The position numbers were made by a program, and so were the translations under genes. Below, one piece after another: positions 7,359-15,213 of a DNA stretch of 38,288 nucleotides. The notes below the pieces were generated by a model. It ran no database searches, had not been told where the DNA came from, and saw only the letters and a program-made list of their open reading frames with translations. Position 1 is the stretch's first letter, and each line of letters starts with the position of its first letter. Source of the DNA: Bdellovibrionales bacterium (GTDB lineage Bacteria; Bdellovibrionota_G; JALEGL01; JAGRAY01); contig JAGRAY010000001.1 of assembly GCA_020434375.1 (NCBI GenBank), forward strand, positions 1 through 38,288, in the 5' to 3' direction.

Positions 7359-8345
7359 TTATTCTTCGTCGTTCGAACCACCCGAGCGGCGCCTAGGCGC
7401 TGCTGGAGCAACGTTAAAGTCTGCATCCATCATTTCGTCAATATTATCAGGGAAAATGTCCATCTTTGGTTCTGCCGGGACATCATAAGAATCATGAAGC
7501 CGATTTGGTTTGGTCTGACGACCCCTTCCCTGGGAAGAACCACGATTTCCATAACCTTGATTTCGACCACGATTAAATCCGCCGCGGCCACCATTTCTAG
7601 AGCCCCTCTTATCGTTCATACCCCGTTTAGGGCTAATAAGAATTTTCCTCTCAGAGCCTTCTCCAACACTTTTCGTTGTGATGTATCGATCGTCAGATAA
7701 CGCTAAATGAATCACGCGTCTATCCATAGCTGTCATAGGTTCGAGAGTTACAGTTCTTCTATTGCGCTTAGCCTTCGAAGCCATTTTCTTGGCGAGGGCC
7801 TCCAGAGAAACCTGCCGTCTATGACGATAGCCCTCTGAATCCACAATGAGTCTCTTGCTTGAACTTCGATCTAGACCCAACATTTTTGCCACTATGTGTT
7901 GAAGCGCCTCTAGCATTTGGCCACGTTTTCCAATTAACAACCCTGATCCATCGGCTTCAATTTCTAAGATGATTTCCTCTTCCGTGTGATCAACAAATAT
8001 TTCGTTCTCCGGAGAAATAAATTTCAAGACATGCTTAAGTATTTCAAGGCCTTCCTGCGAAAGTTTTTCGTAATCGCGATCATCAATTTCTGGTGCTTTC
8101 TCTTTATAATTGTTGGCTTCTTTGGATGCCGCCTCGTCATCATCGGGTTCAATTCTTTTAGCACTTCTTCGCTCTTGGCTTTTCCGCGCTCGAATCTTAA
8201 ATCCTGGTCCATCAACGACTTCGTAATCCAAATACGACTGTGTCGTATTCAGTGCTGTGCACGCTCTTTCCAAAGCATCTTGCTTTGATGAGCCTTCAAT
8301 TTCGATCCAATCTTCGTGATCTTTGAATGCATTTTGTTCTATCAT
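7359..8345 (-). CDS. jag: RNA-binding protein Jag/KhpB (Jag-N, KH, R3H)
   Basis: 328 residues. The N-terminal Jag-type domain (WIEIEGSSKQDALERACTAL...DYEVVDGPGFKIRARK) is followed by an acidic linker with little predicted structure. Then come a KH domain with the GxxG loop in LLIGKRGQMLEAL and an R3H domain ending in MDRRVIHLAL. The last 80 or so residues are a Gly/Arg-rich tail (RGG-type) followed by an acidic, Met/Asp-rich stretch. This family (SpoIIIJ-associated) binds RNA and is almost always next to yidC; in Gram-positives it affects cell elongation and division. The start overlaps the yidC stop as ATGA. The long RG-rich tail is unusual for the family. Confidence 0.92.
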   Translation of the reverse strand: MIEQNAFKDHEDWIEIEGSSKQDALERACTALNTTQSYLDYEVVDGPGFKIRARKSQERRSAKRIEPDDDEAASKEANNYKEKAPEIDDRDYEKLSQEGLEILKHVLKFISPENEIFVDHTEEEIILEIEADGSGLLIGKRGQMLEALQHIVAKMLGLDRSSSKRLIVDSEGYRHRRQVSLEALAKKMASKAKRNRRTVTLEPMTAMDRRVIHLALSDDRYITTKSVGEGSERKILISPKRGMNDKRGSRNGGRGGFNRGRNQGYGNRGSSQGRGRQTKPNRLHDSYDVPAEPKMDIFPDNIDEMMDADFNVAPAAPRRRSGGSNDEE

Positions 8346-10009
8346 GATCCACTCACTTTCTTTAGAGGTTGTGCCGCCGACATCGAACCTTTTTGAATTC
8401 TATATTGTTGAGCTACGCCCCAAAGGGTGCTCACTAAAATATAAAGATTCAATCCAGCCGGCAAAAATAGCATAAATGCCGTAAACATTACGGGCATAAT
8501 TTTCATCATCATTTGCTGAGCATCATCCGCAGACGGTGAAGGCGTAAGCTTTTGCTGAAAAAACATCGCCACGCCTAAGAGGACAGGCAAAATAAAATAG
8601 GGGTCGTGCGCTGCAAGATCCCGAATCCAAAAGGCAAATGGTTCGTGACGCAATTCAATCGAATTATAAAGAACGCGATAGAGCGCAAAGAAAATAGGTA
8701 ATTGTGGCAGCAGTAAAAGGCACCCGCCCATGGGGTTAATTTTATGAGAACGCATATAAGTCATCAGCTCTCTTGAATAGGCCTCTTTATTGTCTTTGTA
8801 TTTCTCCTTTAGCTCATCCATGTATGGCTTGTGTTCCTGCATTTTTCGCATGGATTTGGCCTGCATGTGCGTAAAGGGTGTCAGTAATAAACGAACCAAA
8901 ATCGTCAGTAATATTATCGCGACTCCGTAATTAGGAATAAACTTATGGGCGAATCTTAAGAACTTAATCATGGGCCTTGCAACTAACCCAAGCCAATCCC
9001 CAAGATCGATCGCACGATCCAAAGACTGTCCAACATTTCTAAGAGCATCAATATCTTTGGGTCCTGCGTAGAGCTTTAGCTGATAAACCAGTGGTTTTCC
9101 CGGGTCTAATTTCCAAACCGGGTAATTTAACTGGATTTGCATCTCGCTTTCATTCGCACTACCCAATGTTAAAGACTCCCATCTTCCCTGAACAGGAATT
9201 GCGGCAAGCAAGAAATACTGCGAATCAAACCCGGCCCACTGAATGTCACCTACAGGAACTTTTGGGTCTTTTTTAAACTCTCCAGAACTCCAATGATGAG
9301 TTTGATCGTTGATAAAAGAAGTCGCTCTCACAGGTGTGTGTCGCGGCTTGAAAAAACCACCTGCGCTTTTGTCATCTTCTGTGATCGCTCCACTCAATTT
9401 TGTCGAGGCACCTAAATTCACAGATTGTTTACCTGTGTTCAATATTTCCACTGTCCACAAAGAAGCATAAGATTTTGGATCTAAAAGAAGTGTCTTTTTT
9501 ACGTTAATTGAATGGCTCATTTGGGTTTGAAAAACGAATCGATTTTTTTCTGACTCTACTACAGAATAAACGCTTTCTTGGTCAGATATTGCCGTTCCAT
9601 CGACATTCAATGTCCAAGTGAATGGCTCTGTCGCGGGTCCTCCTATAGGGATCGTCGTTATGGAGGGTGATTTGCCTTTAACCGACTGGTGATATTTTAA
9701 GAGTCTAAGTTCTTCAATACTTCCTGGTTGATTAGTCACAAAAAGATGCCAAAGATCACTATCGACTTCGTCTATTTTTTTGGCGACCCCCGACTTAATG
9801 CTCGCCACGGGAACTTTAGATACAGAGCTAGAGGTCGTCTGATCCAATATCATTTTGCTGTTCGTCGGACTTGGCGTAACCTCGCCTGAAGTTGTAACTA
9901 CAGGTTCGATGGGTCGTGGTACGGGTTTAGGAACAAAGTATTCAAACCAAACATACAAAAATGCAACCGTTAACCCAATCGCAATCAAAAATCTTTTTTC
10001 ATGGTTCAT
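8342..10009 (-). CDS. yidC: Membrane protein insertase YidC
   Basis: YidC inserts and folds inner-membrane proteins, alone or with SecYEG. From the chosen ATG it has 555 residues, typical for Gram-negatives: an N-terminal membrane helix (FLIAIGLTVAFLYVWFEYF), a large periplasmic P1 domain (about residues 35-340), then the conserved core of five helices starting at YGVAIILLTILVRLLLTPF. Arg373 is the positively charged groove residue. The cytoplasmic hairpin QAKSMRKMQEHKPYMDELKEKY is present. The start at 10009 fits the family N-terminus, has GGAG about 10 nt upstream and overlaps yidD by 11 nt; an in-frame start at 10084 would add 25 residues read out of yidD. Confidence 0.96.
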   Translation of the reverse strand: MNHEKRFLIAIGLTVAFLYVWFEYFVPKPVPRPIEPVVTTSGEVTPSPTNSKMILDQTTSSSVSKVPVASIKSGVAKKIDEVDSDLWHLFVTNQPGSIEELRLLKYHQSVKGKSPSITTIPIGGPATEPFTWTLNVDGTAISDQESVYSVVESEKNRFVFQTQMSHSINVKKTLLLDPKSYASLWTVEILNTGKQSVNLGASTKLSGAITEDDKSAGGFFKPRHTPVRATSFINDQTHHWSSGEFKKDPKVPVGDIQWAGFDSQYFLLAAIPVQGRWESLTLGSANESEMQIQLNYPVWKLDPGKPLVYQLKLYAGPKDIDALRNVGQSLDRAIDLGDWLGLVARPMIKFLRFAHKFIPNYGVAIILLTILVRLLLTPFTHMQAKSMRKMQEHKPYMDELKEKYKDNKEAYSRELMTYMRSHKINPMGGCLLLLPQLPIFFALYRVLYNSIELRHEPFAFWIRDLAAHDPYFILPVLLGVAMFFQQKLTPSPSADDAQQMMMKIMPVMFTAFMLFLPAGLNLYILVSTLWGVAQQYRIQKGSMSAAQPLKKVSGS

Positions 10010-10265
10010 AGTGATGGAACTCCGATTTATAATCTGTGGCCAATTTCCGAGTGCACTCCGACATATTTTTTGGCACGGGATCATATCCTCCCGGGTGAAA
10101 CGGTTGGCACTTTATTACCCGACATCCAATCAATTGGATTGCTCTAAAAAAGTGATGTCTACTTAAAGCGTCGTAAGCATATTGTGAACAAGTAGGATAA
10201 AACCTACAACTGGGCGCCAACAAAGGTGAGATAAGCCACTGATAAATTTTGATCAGAAATCTCAT
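9999..10265 (-). CDS. yidD: Membrane protein insertion efficiency factor YidD
   Basis: 88 residues, a small cysteine-containing membrane-associated protein that assists YidC. The conserved core is complete: IYQWLISPLLAPSCRFYPTCSQYAYDAL and the end motif KCQPFHPGGYDPVP. It overlaps rnpA by 4 nt (ATGA) and yidC by 11 nt, the usual gene order. Confidence 0.97.
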   Translation of the reverse strand: MRFLIKIYQWLISPLLAPSCRFYPTCSQYAYDALSRHHFFRAIQLIGCRVIKCQPFHPGGYDPVPKNMSECTRKLATDYKSEFHHYEP

Positions 10266-10612
10266 TGATTTTTTTCAATCAACGATGACTGAATTTCATT
10301 CTTGAGAAGTTCCAAGTGAGGCACCACGTTTCGACCGGGCCTTACCATCATGACAATATCGCACGAGGTTTTCAGCCTATGCTTCCTCAAACGAAAATAT
10401 TCCCTTAGTTTTCGTTTCCATTGATTTCGAATCACTGCGGACCCTACACGTCTACTCACAACCAAACCCAATCTGCTGAATGTTAATGCATTTGGAAGAG
10501 TCACAACCGTTAAATTCGAGGTTGAATATCTTCGTCCGTCTTTGAGACATTGTTTAAATTGCTTTGGTCTGGTGAGATGTTCGCTTTTTTTAAACGTAAA
10601 CTTTGAGTTCAC
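10262..10612 (-). CDS. rnpA: Ribonuclease P protein component RnpA
   Basis: 116 residues, the protein subunit of RNase P that helps the RNA subunit process pre-tRNA 5' ends. The family motif is seen as RLGLVVSRRVGSAVIRNQWKRKLREYFR, a variant of the usual RNR signature. The start is GTG at 10612, overlapping the rpmH stop as GTGA, so translation is probably coupled to rpmH. The C-terminus overlaps yidD by 4 nt. Confidence 0.94.
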   Translation of the reverse strand: MNSKFTFKKSEHLTRPKQFKQCLKDGRRYSTSNLTVVTLPNALTFSRLGLVVSRRVGSAVIRNQWKRKLREYFRLRKHRLKTSCDIVMMVRPGRNVVPHLELLKNEIQSSLIEKNQ

Positions 10613-10758
10613 TTACCAGAAATAGAGGCGGCCAAACGTTTTCGTCCTTTTCGCCTTCTTTGCGATAAAACTTTTTTACCAGAAGTCGTTTTCATTCTTT
10701 TTCGAAATCCGTGAGCGCGCTTTCGGCGAACTCGACTTGGTTGATACGTACGTTTCAT
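10609..10758 (-). CDS. rpmH: 50S ribosomal protein L34
   Basis: 49 residues, too short for most ORF cut-offs but unmistakable: it begins MKRTYQPSRVRRKRAHGFRK, contains KRMKTTSGKKVLSQRRRKGRKRL and ends ASISGK. Very basic. An AGGA-type ribosome binding site lies upstream of the ATG at 10758. It opens the rpmH-rnpA-yidD-yidC-jag operon, divergent from dnaA. Confidence 0.97.
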   Translation of the reverse strand: MKRTYQPSRVRRKRAHGFRKRMKTTSGKKVLSQRRRKGRKRLAASISGK

Positions 10759-11273
10759 AACTGTTCCAATTCCTTTTATTAACGCTGTTTTTAGCTTCTA
10801 CTTCATCCTTAAATTCGACACGAATCTTGCCCCTTTTCAACATAACCAGCGAAAACTGTCAAGGGGATATCTAGCCTTATCTTACAAGGTCTCATTTGAG
10901 GGCTGTGAGAGGGTTTTTGCAAAGCCTAGTAAAAATGAATGAAAATTCAGCACCTAGAAACAAAATCGCCCGCAAACAGCTTTCTTTAATTACGATCGGA
11001 GGAACCTAGTCGGAAATGTTTGCCAATTCGACATTCCATTCATCCCCACTCACAAAGCATTGGCGTGGCAAGGTCATAAATGCCAGAGATGTTTTTCTCT
11101 AAGAGTCACGTACACTACAAAAATTTCAACTTTTTTCTAAAAATCTGCGGCTTTTCGCCTGTGCTAAATCATCGATTCCGTTTGGTGTTCGCGGCGCATC
11201 TAAAAAAAAATATTTTCCCGCTCATTTTCTTGACCCATATCCAAAGCCTTATGCTAACTCCGTTCCTTCCACA
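10759..11273. other. 515-bp rpmH-dnaA intergenic region
   Basis: The divergent promoter region. A TTGACA on the minus strand (10862-10857) is a candidate -35 for rpmH, without a good -10 at the right distance. For dnaA, TTGACC (11230-11235) with TGCTAA 16 nt later (11252-11257) is a weak candidate promoter. No consensus DnaA box was found here, unlike the dnaA-dnaN gap. A 28-codon ORF at 11016-11102 and a 65-codon ORF running into dnaA are not supported as genes. Confidence 0.5.
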
Positions 11274-12614
11274 ATGAAACAAACTTGGACCCAAACTAAA
11301 GCTCACCTCGAAAGCGTCCTACCTTCGCACACATTTAACACATGGATCAAACCGCTGAGCTATCGCTCAGTGTCCGAAAACAAACTCATTATAGAAGTGC
11401 CAAATGCTTTTTATAAAGAACGTATTCTATCTTCGTACGCGAATCTTATCCTAGCAAAAGTTCGCCAAATTTCTGAAAATCACTTTTTAGATGTTTCTTT
11501 TGTTCTTCCGGATGCTTTCGCTTCCTCTAAAGTAATCGAATCCATCTCGAAAATTAAAACAACGGCTCTTTTTGAAAAAAATGTCTCGCGATCCAAAGAA
11601 AGTATTAACCAGAGGTATACATTTGATCACTTGGTTGTGGGAAGTCATAATCAATTTGCACACGCTGCAGCTATGGCCGTTTGCGACGCTCCTGGGCAGC
11701 TTTACAACCCTCTTTTCATATATGGCGGTGTTGGATTAGGTAAGACACATTTATTGTGTGCGATCGGAAACGAGATTTTAAAACGCTCCCCACAAAAACG
11801 CGTCGTCTACCAAACTTCTGAAGATTTTGTTAACCAACTCATCCAAAGCATTCGAAATCAACGTATGAACGACTTCCGAACGCAGCATCGCCAAGGTCTG
11901 GACGTTTTGCTTATCGACGATATTCAGTTTTTTAGTGGTAAAGAGCGCACACAAGAGGAGTTTTTTCATACATTTAATGCGCTTCATCAGTTTAATGTAC
12001 AAATTGTCTTAACGTCGGATCGGATGCCAAAAGACATCCCTGAGCTCGACGAAAGGCTGCGTTCTCGGTTTGAATGGGGCCTTTTTTGCGATGTAACTGT
12101 GCCCGACCTTGAAACACGCGTCGCGATTTTAAGAAAAAAGGCCGATTCATCTGGGGTAGATCTGCCTGATGACGTCGCCGACTTTCTGGCAAGTGAAAAC
12201 ACTAGTAATATTCGCTCCCTTGAGGGGGTTTTTATTAGTCTTGTCGCAAAATCTTCATTACAAAAAAGGCCTCTGACCCTGGAGTTTGCCAAAGAGGTCT
12301 TTGCAAGTCACCCCAAAATACCTCCTAATATTGAAGAAATTCAAAGACATGTTTCGTCTTTTTATAACTTAGCAGTATCAACGATGCGATCGAGTTGTCG
12401 CCAAAAGGCCGTGGCACTTCCAAGACAAATCGCTATGTTTTTAGCTCGTAAACACACGGCATCCTCTTATCCCGATATCGGTAAAAAATTTGGCGGCAAA
12501 GATCACTCTACGGTTATTCACGCTGTCGAAAAAATTGAGCGTCTCGTTCTCGAGGACAATAAGTTTCGGCACACCGTTGAAGCTATTGAAAAAAGCCTTT
12601 CTTTAGATTCGTAG
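11274..12614 (+). CDS. dnaA: Chromosomal replication initiator DnaA
   Basis: 446 residues. DnaA binds DnaA boxes in oriC and melts the origin. Domain I (WTQTKAHLESVLPSHTFNTWIKPLSYRS) leads, then a short linker, then the AAA+ domain with Walker A (GGVGLGKTHLL), Walker B (VLLIDDIQFF) and the sensor region FEWGLFCDVTVPDLETR. The C-terminal DNA-binding domain has the family signature KFGGKDHSTVIHAVEKIE. The linker domain II is short compared with E. coli. There is no clear ribosome binding site before the ATG. oriC lies immediately downstream. Confidence 0.97.
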   Translation: MKQTWTQTKAHLESVLPSHTFNTWIKPLSYRSVSENKLIIEVPNAFYKERILSSYANLILAKVRQISENHFLDVSFVLPDAFASSKVIESISKIKTTALFEKNVSRSKESINQRYTFDHLVVGSHNQFAHAAAMAVCDAPGQLYNPLFIYGGVGLGKTHLLCAIGNEILKRSPQKRVVYQTSEDFVNQLIQSIRNQRMNDFRTQHRQGLDVLLIDDIQFFSGKERTQEEFFHTFNALHQFNVQIVLTSDRMPKDIPELDERLRSRFEWGLFCDVTVPDLETRVAILRKKADSSGVDLPDDVADFLASENTSNIRSLEGVFISLVAKSSLQKRPLTLEFAKEVFASHPKIPPNIEEIQRHVSSFYNLAVSTMRSSCRQKAVALPRQIAMFLARKHTASSYPDIGKKFGGKDHSTVIHAVEKIERLVLEDNKFRHTVEAIEKSLSLDS

Positions 12615-12680
12615 GCTTAATTTTACCCACAAAACAATGAAAATGCTTAACCGAACCAGCCAGAATATTCGATTGCATCT

Positions 12681-12689
12681 TGTGCATAA
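12681..12689 (-). promoter_or_regulatory. Consensus DnaA box (minus strand)
   Basis: TGTGCATAA on the plus strand reads TTATGCACA on the minus strand, a perfect TTATNCACA box. Confidence 0.85.
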
Positions 12690-12760
12690 ATATGGTTTTA
12701 AAAAGTTGGTTTCTAACGGTTTAGGAGTTTCTGTGCATGACTAATATATTACTCACATGT

Positions 12761-12769
12761 TTATCCACA
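12761..12769 (+). promoter_or_regulatory. Consensus DnaA box
   Basis: TTATCCACA, a perfect consensus box, four nt after a one-mismatch box TTACTCACA (12749-12757) in the same orientation. Confidence 0.9.
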
Positions 12770-12836
12770 ACAACATCATCACTTTTTATGTATATTTTCA
12801 GTTGTTTGAGCGTTTTTTCCACATTGTTCACAGGGC

Positions 12837-12857
12837 CTACGAGTACTACTATTTCTT
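12837..12857 (+). other. Candidate DnaA-trio unwinding element
   Basis: Directly after the TTGTTCACA box and GGGCC cluster the sequence reads in threes as CTA, CGA, GTA, CTA, CTA, TTT, CTT. On the complementary strand, written 3' to 5', five of these seven fit the DnaA-trio consensus (G/A)A(T/A). Trios guide DnaA onto single-stranded DNA during origin opening. Confidence 0.6.
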
Positions 12858-12884
12858 TTAAACTATTAAATAAAGAGGGTGTGT

Positions 12885-14006
12885 ATGAAAATTGATTGCC
12901 AACAAAAAGACTTATTTCGAGCCCTTCAAACGGTAGTGCCGGTCACGGAAAAAAAGACCACGATGCCCATTTTGGGAAATCTTTTGTTTCAAGTCCAAGA
13001 TAATCAATTATTAATCTCAGGTACTGATCTTGAACTTTCTATTCAAAGTGAATGTCCTGTTAAGTCTCACCTGGAGGGTCAAATATGTACGCCCGCTCAG
13101 CAATGGATGGATATTGTTCGTCGATTACCGAGTCCAGACGTTAGTATTCAAAAAGACGACCATGGTTGGCTAATTCTGAAGAGCGGCAAGGCTCAATTTC
13201 GTATAGCCGGTATTGATGCTGAAGAATTTCCAAAACTACCGGACCTTAAAGATCACCATTTTCAAAACGTTCGAAAAAATATCTTTCTTGAAGGGATTGA
13301 ACGAACAGCTTATGCGATGTCGGTGGATGAAATTCGTTACAACCTCAACGGTATATTTATGGAGAAACTTGTTGAAGACGAGTTGTCAGTCATCAAAATG
13401 GTTTCAACTGATGGGCACCGTCTTGCGTTTTCAACCAGTCAACTTCAAAATGGAGAAGACTTAAATCTGGAAAAAGGTGTGATATTGCCACGAAAAGGTG
13501 TGATGGAACTCAAAAGACTTCTGCCAGAATACAGTGACGAGACTATTCAGGTTTCAATTTCACAAAACAACGCGGCCTTTGTGGCGGGCGGCACAAAACT
13601 ATTTATGAAGATGGTGGTAGGAGATTTTCCGAAATATCAGGATGTCATTCCAAAAGGTGAGAGAAAAAAACTTGTTGTGCAAAAATCGTTATTAACAGAC
13701 TCTCTTAAAAGAGTATCCATTTTATCGGAAGGAAAGTCTAAGGCAGTAAAATTTAGTATTCGACCTGATGGTATTTTGTTGTCTGCTCAGAGTCCAGAGC
13801 TTGGAGAAGCCCAAGAAGATATTCCAGCGGAATTCACAGGCGGCGAACTTCAAATTGGATTTAACGCTAAGTATGTTCTTGATGCACTTCATGTTTTTCA
13901 GGAAGAAAAAATTGTTTTTGAACTCGACCATGAACAAAGCCCTGGCATCCTCAAAGAGCTCGACGAAAATAAAAGTATGAGCGTTATTATGCCCATGCGT
14001 ATTTGA
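12885..14006 (+). CDS. dnaN: DNA polymerase III beta subunit (sliding clamp)
   Basis: 373 residues, the ring-shaped processivity clamp. Recognised from MKIDCQQKDLFRALQTVVPVTEKKTTMPILGNLLFQ, the GTDLELSIQ region, the central RYNLNGIFME and VSTDGHRLAFS motifs and the end SVIMPMRI. The ATG at 12885 follows a good GAGGG ribosome binding site at 5 nt; an in-frame GTG two codons earlier is less likely. It starts the dnaN-recF-gyrB-gyrA block. Confidence 0.97.
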   Translation: MKIDCQQKDLFRALQTVVPVTEKKTTMPILGNLLFQVQDNQLLISGTDLELSIQSECPVKSHLEGQICTPAQQWMDIVRRLPSPDVSIQKDDHGWLILKSGKAQFRIAGIDAEEFPKLPDLKDHHFQNVRKNIFLEGIERTAYAMSVDEIRYNLNGIFMEKLVEDELSVIKMVSTDGHRLAFSTSQLQNGEDLNLEKGVILPRKGVMELKRLLPEYSDETIQVSISQNNAAFVAGGTKLFMKMVVGDFPKYQDVIPKGERKKLVVQKSLLTDSLKRVSILSEGKSKAVKFSIRPDGILLSAQSPELGEAQEDIPAEFTGGELQIGFNAKYVLDALHVFQEEKIVFELDHEQSPGILKELDENKSMSVIMPMRI

Positions 14007-14018
14007 TTTTATTAGTGC

Positions 14019-15125
14019 GTGAACGATACTTTCAATCAAGGTGATTTTAAACCTCATAGAATCAAAAGACTCGTCTTAAAAAATATTCGGATTTACGGTG
14101 AAGCGCTTTTTGACTTTGAAGATCAGCTTTCCGTTTTGTTTGGACCAAATGGTTCTGGTAAAACAACAGTACTCGAATCGATTTCTATTCTCGGAACCCT
14201 TAAATCATTTAGATCGTCTCGAATTTACGATGTTATAAGAAAGGATGAGTCTCACGCCTTAATAGAGGCCAAGTTTGATAACCCTATACAAACTCGAAAG
14301 ATAGAAATTCGAGAGAGAAGCAAAGTTTTATATAAAAATGGTAGTAAAGAAAATGATGTAAAAAAATACCTAAGTAATTTATCAATCACGTGCCTTGCGC
14401 CGGATCACTTGTTGCTTGTAAAATCTGGTCCGGAAGAGAGACGTAAATATTTAGATTATATTCTATTTAATCTGGATGATACCTACCTAGATTACTTAAA
14501 AAGATACCAGCGTGCTGTAAAACAAAAGGCTAGTATTTTAAAACAAAAACTTAGTAAGTCGGTATATTTAGACTTAGTTTATCCATGGGAAAAAGAAATC
14601 GCCTTGAGCGGTGACTACATTCGGACTCAACGAAAAAATATTCTTTCAAAGATGCTTTCAAGTTTTCAAGAGTTTTTTGCAGAAATATCCAATAAATCTA
14701 ACAATAAGCATATTACCATTGATTACCAAGACACAGAACAAACCATCCTTGAGGAGATTCAACAAAAAAGGGACGCAGAATTTTATTCCCAACGTGTACT
14801 TACGGGCGCTCATCGTGATGACATAAAAATTTATCTTAGTGGTAGTCCAGCTAAAGACGTGGGTAGTCAGGGTGAGGTATCGTCAATAGTACTAGCTTTA
14901 AAAATGACAGAACTTGCGATACTAGAAAAACAGTGGCACGGCTCGCCGATTTTATTGCTCGACGATGTAGGAAACGCTCTTGATGAAGCGCGTCGCACCC
15001 ATCTTATGGGTTGGGTTCAAAAGCGAAATACGCAAGTTATTATGACGACAGCAGACCCCCAAATATTTGATTTGGCTACAAAAGCGGGTGGCAAGAAACT
15101 CGACGGACGAAGATCTGCATTTTAG
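14019..15125 (+). CDS. recF: DNA replication and repair protein RecF
   Basis: 368 residues, an SMC-like ATPase that helps load RecA at single-strand gaps. Walker A is FGPNGSGKTTVLESISIL near residue 50, the ABC-type signature is in GSQGEVSSIVLALKMTE, and Walker B is ILLLDDVGNALDEARR. The FRSSR and GAHRDDIKIYL motifs are also present. The start is GTG at 14019, 12 nt after dnaN, without a clear ribosome binding site. Confidence 0.95.
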   Translation: MNDTFNQGDFKPHRIKRLVLKNIRIYGEALFDFEDQLSVLFGPNGSGKTTVLESISILGTLKSFRSSRIYDVIRKDESHALIEAKFDNPIQTRKIEIRERSKVLYKNGSKENDVKKYLSNLSITCLAPDHLLLVKSGPEERRKYLDYILFNLDDTYLDYLKRYQRAVKQKASILKQKLSKSVYLDLVYPWEKEIALSGDYIRTQRKNILSKMLSSFQEFFAEISNKSNNKHITIDYQDTEQTILEEIQQKRDAEFYSQRVLTGAHRDDIKIYLSGSPAKDVGSQGEVSSIVLALKMTELAILEKQWHGSPILLLDDVGNALDEARRTHLMGWVQKRNTQVIMTTADPQIFDLATKAGGKKLDGRRSAF

Positions 15126-15213
15126 GGAGATCCCATAGTATCTTTACGTTGCTGCACAGTGCTGTCCATGGTAGATTCTCAGCGATTTTAAACGACACAA
15201 TCTTGGGGTAACA

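Larger units (their letters stand above)
12615..12884. other. oriC: oriC, chromosomal replication origin
   Basis: This 270-bp dnaA-dnaN gap holds a cluster of DnaA boxes: two perfect TTATNCACA matches, TTATGCACA on the minus strand at 12681-12689 and TTATCCACA at 12761-12769. One-mismatch boxes occur at 12623-12631, 12732-12740 (minus), 12749-12757, 12815-12823 and 12824-12832. The last pair is followed by a GGGCC cluster (12833-12837), trinucleotide repeats and an A/T-rich stretch before dnaN. That order (boxes, GC cluster, trios) is the basal unwinding layout described for Bacillus subtilis. Confidence 0.88.

Noticed and set aside
10759..11273. Second oriC half upstream of dnaA
   Set aside because: No TTATNCACA match on either strand in this gap.
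11080..11277. 65-codon ORF overlapping the dnaA start
   Set aside because: Low-complexity, phenylalanine-rich translation in the A/T-rich promoter region; no ribosome binding site.
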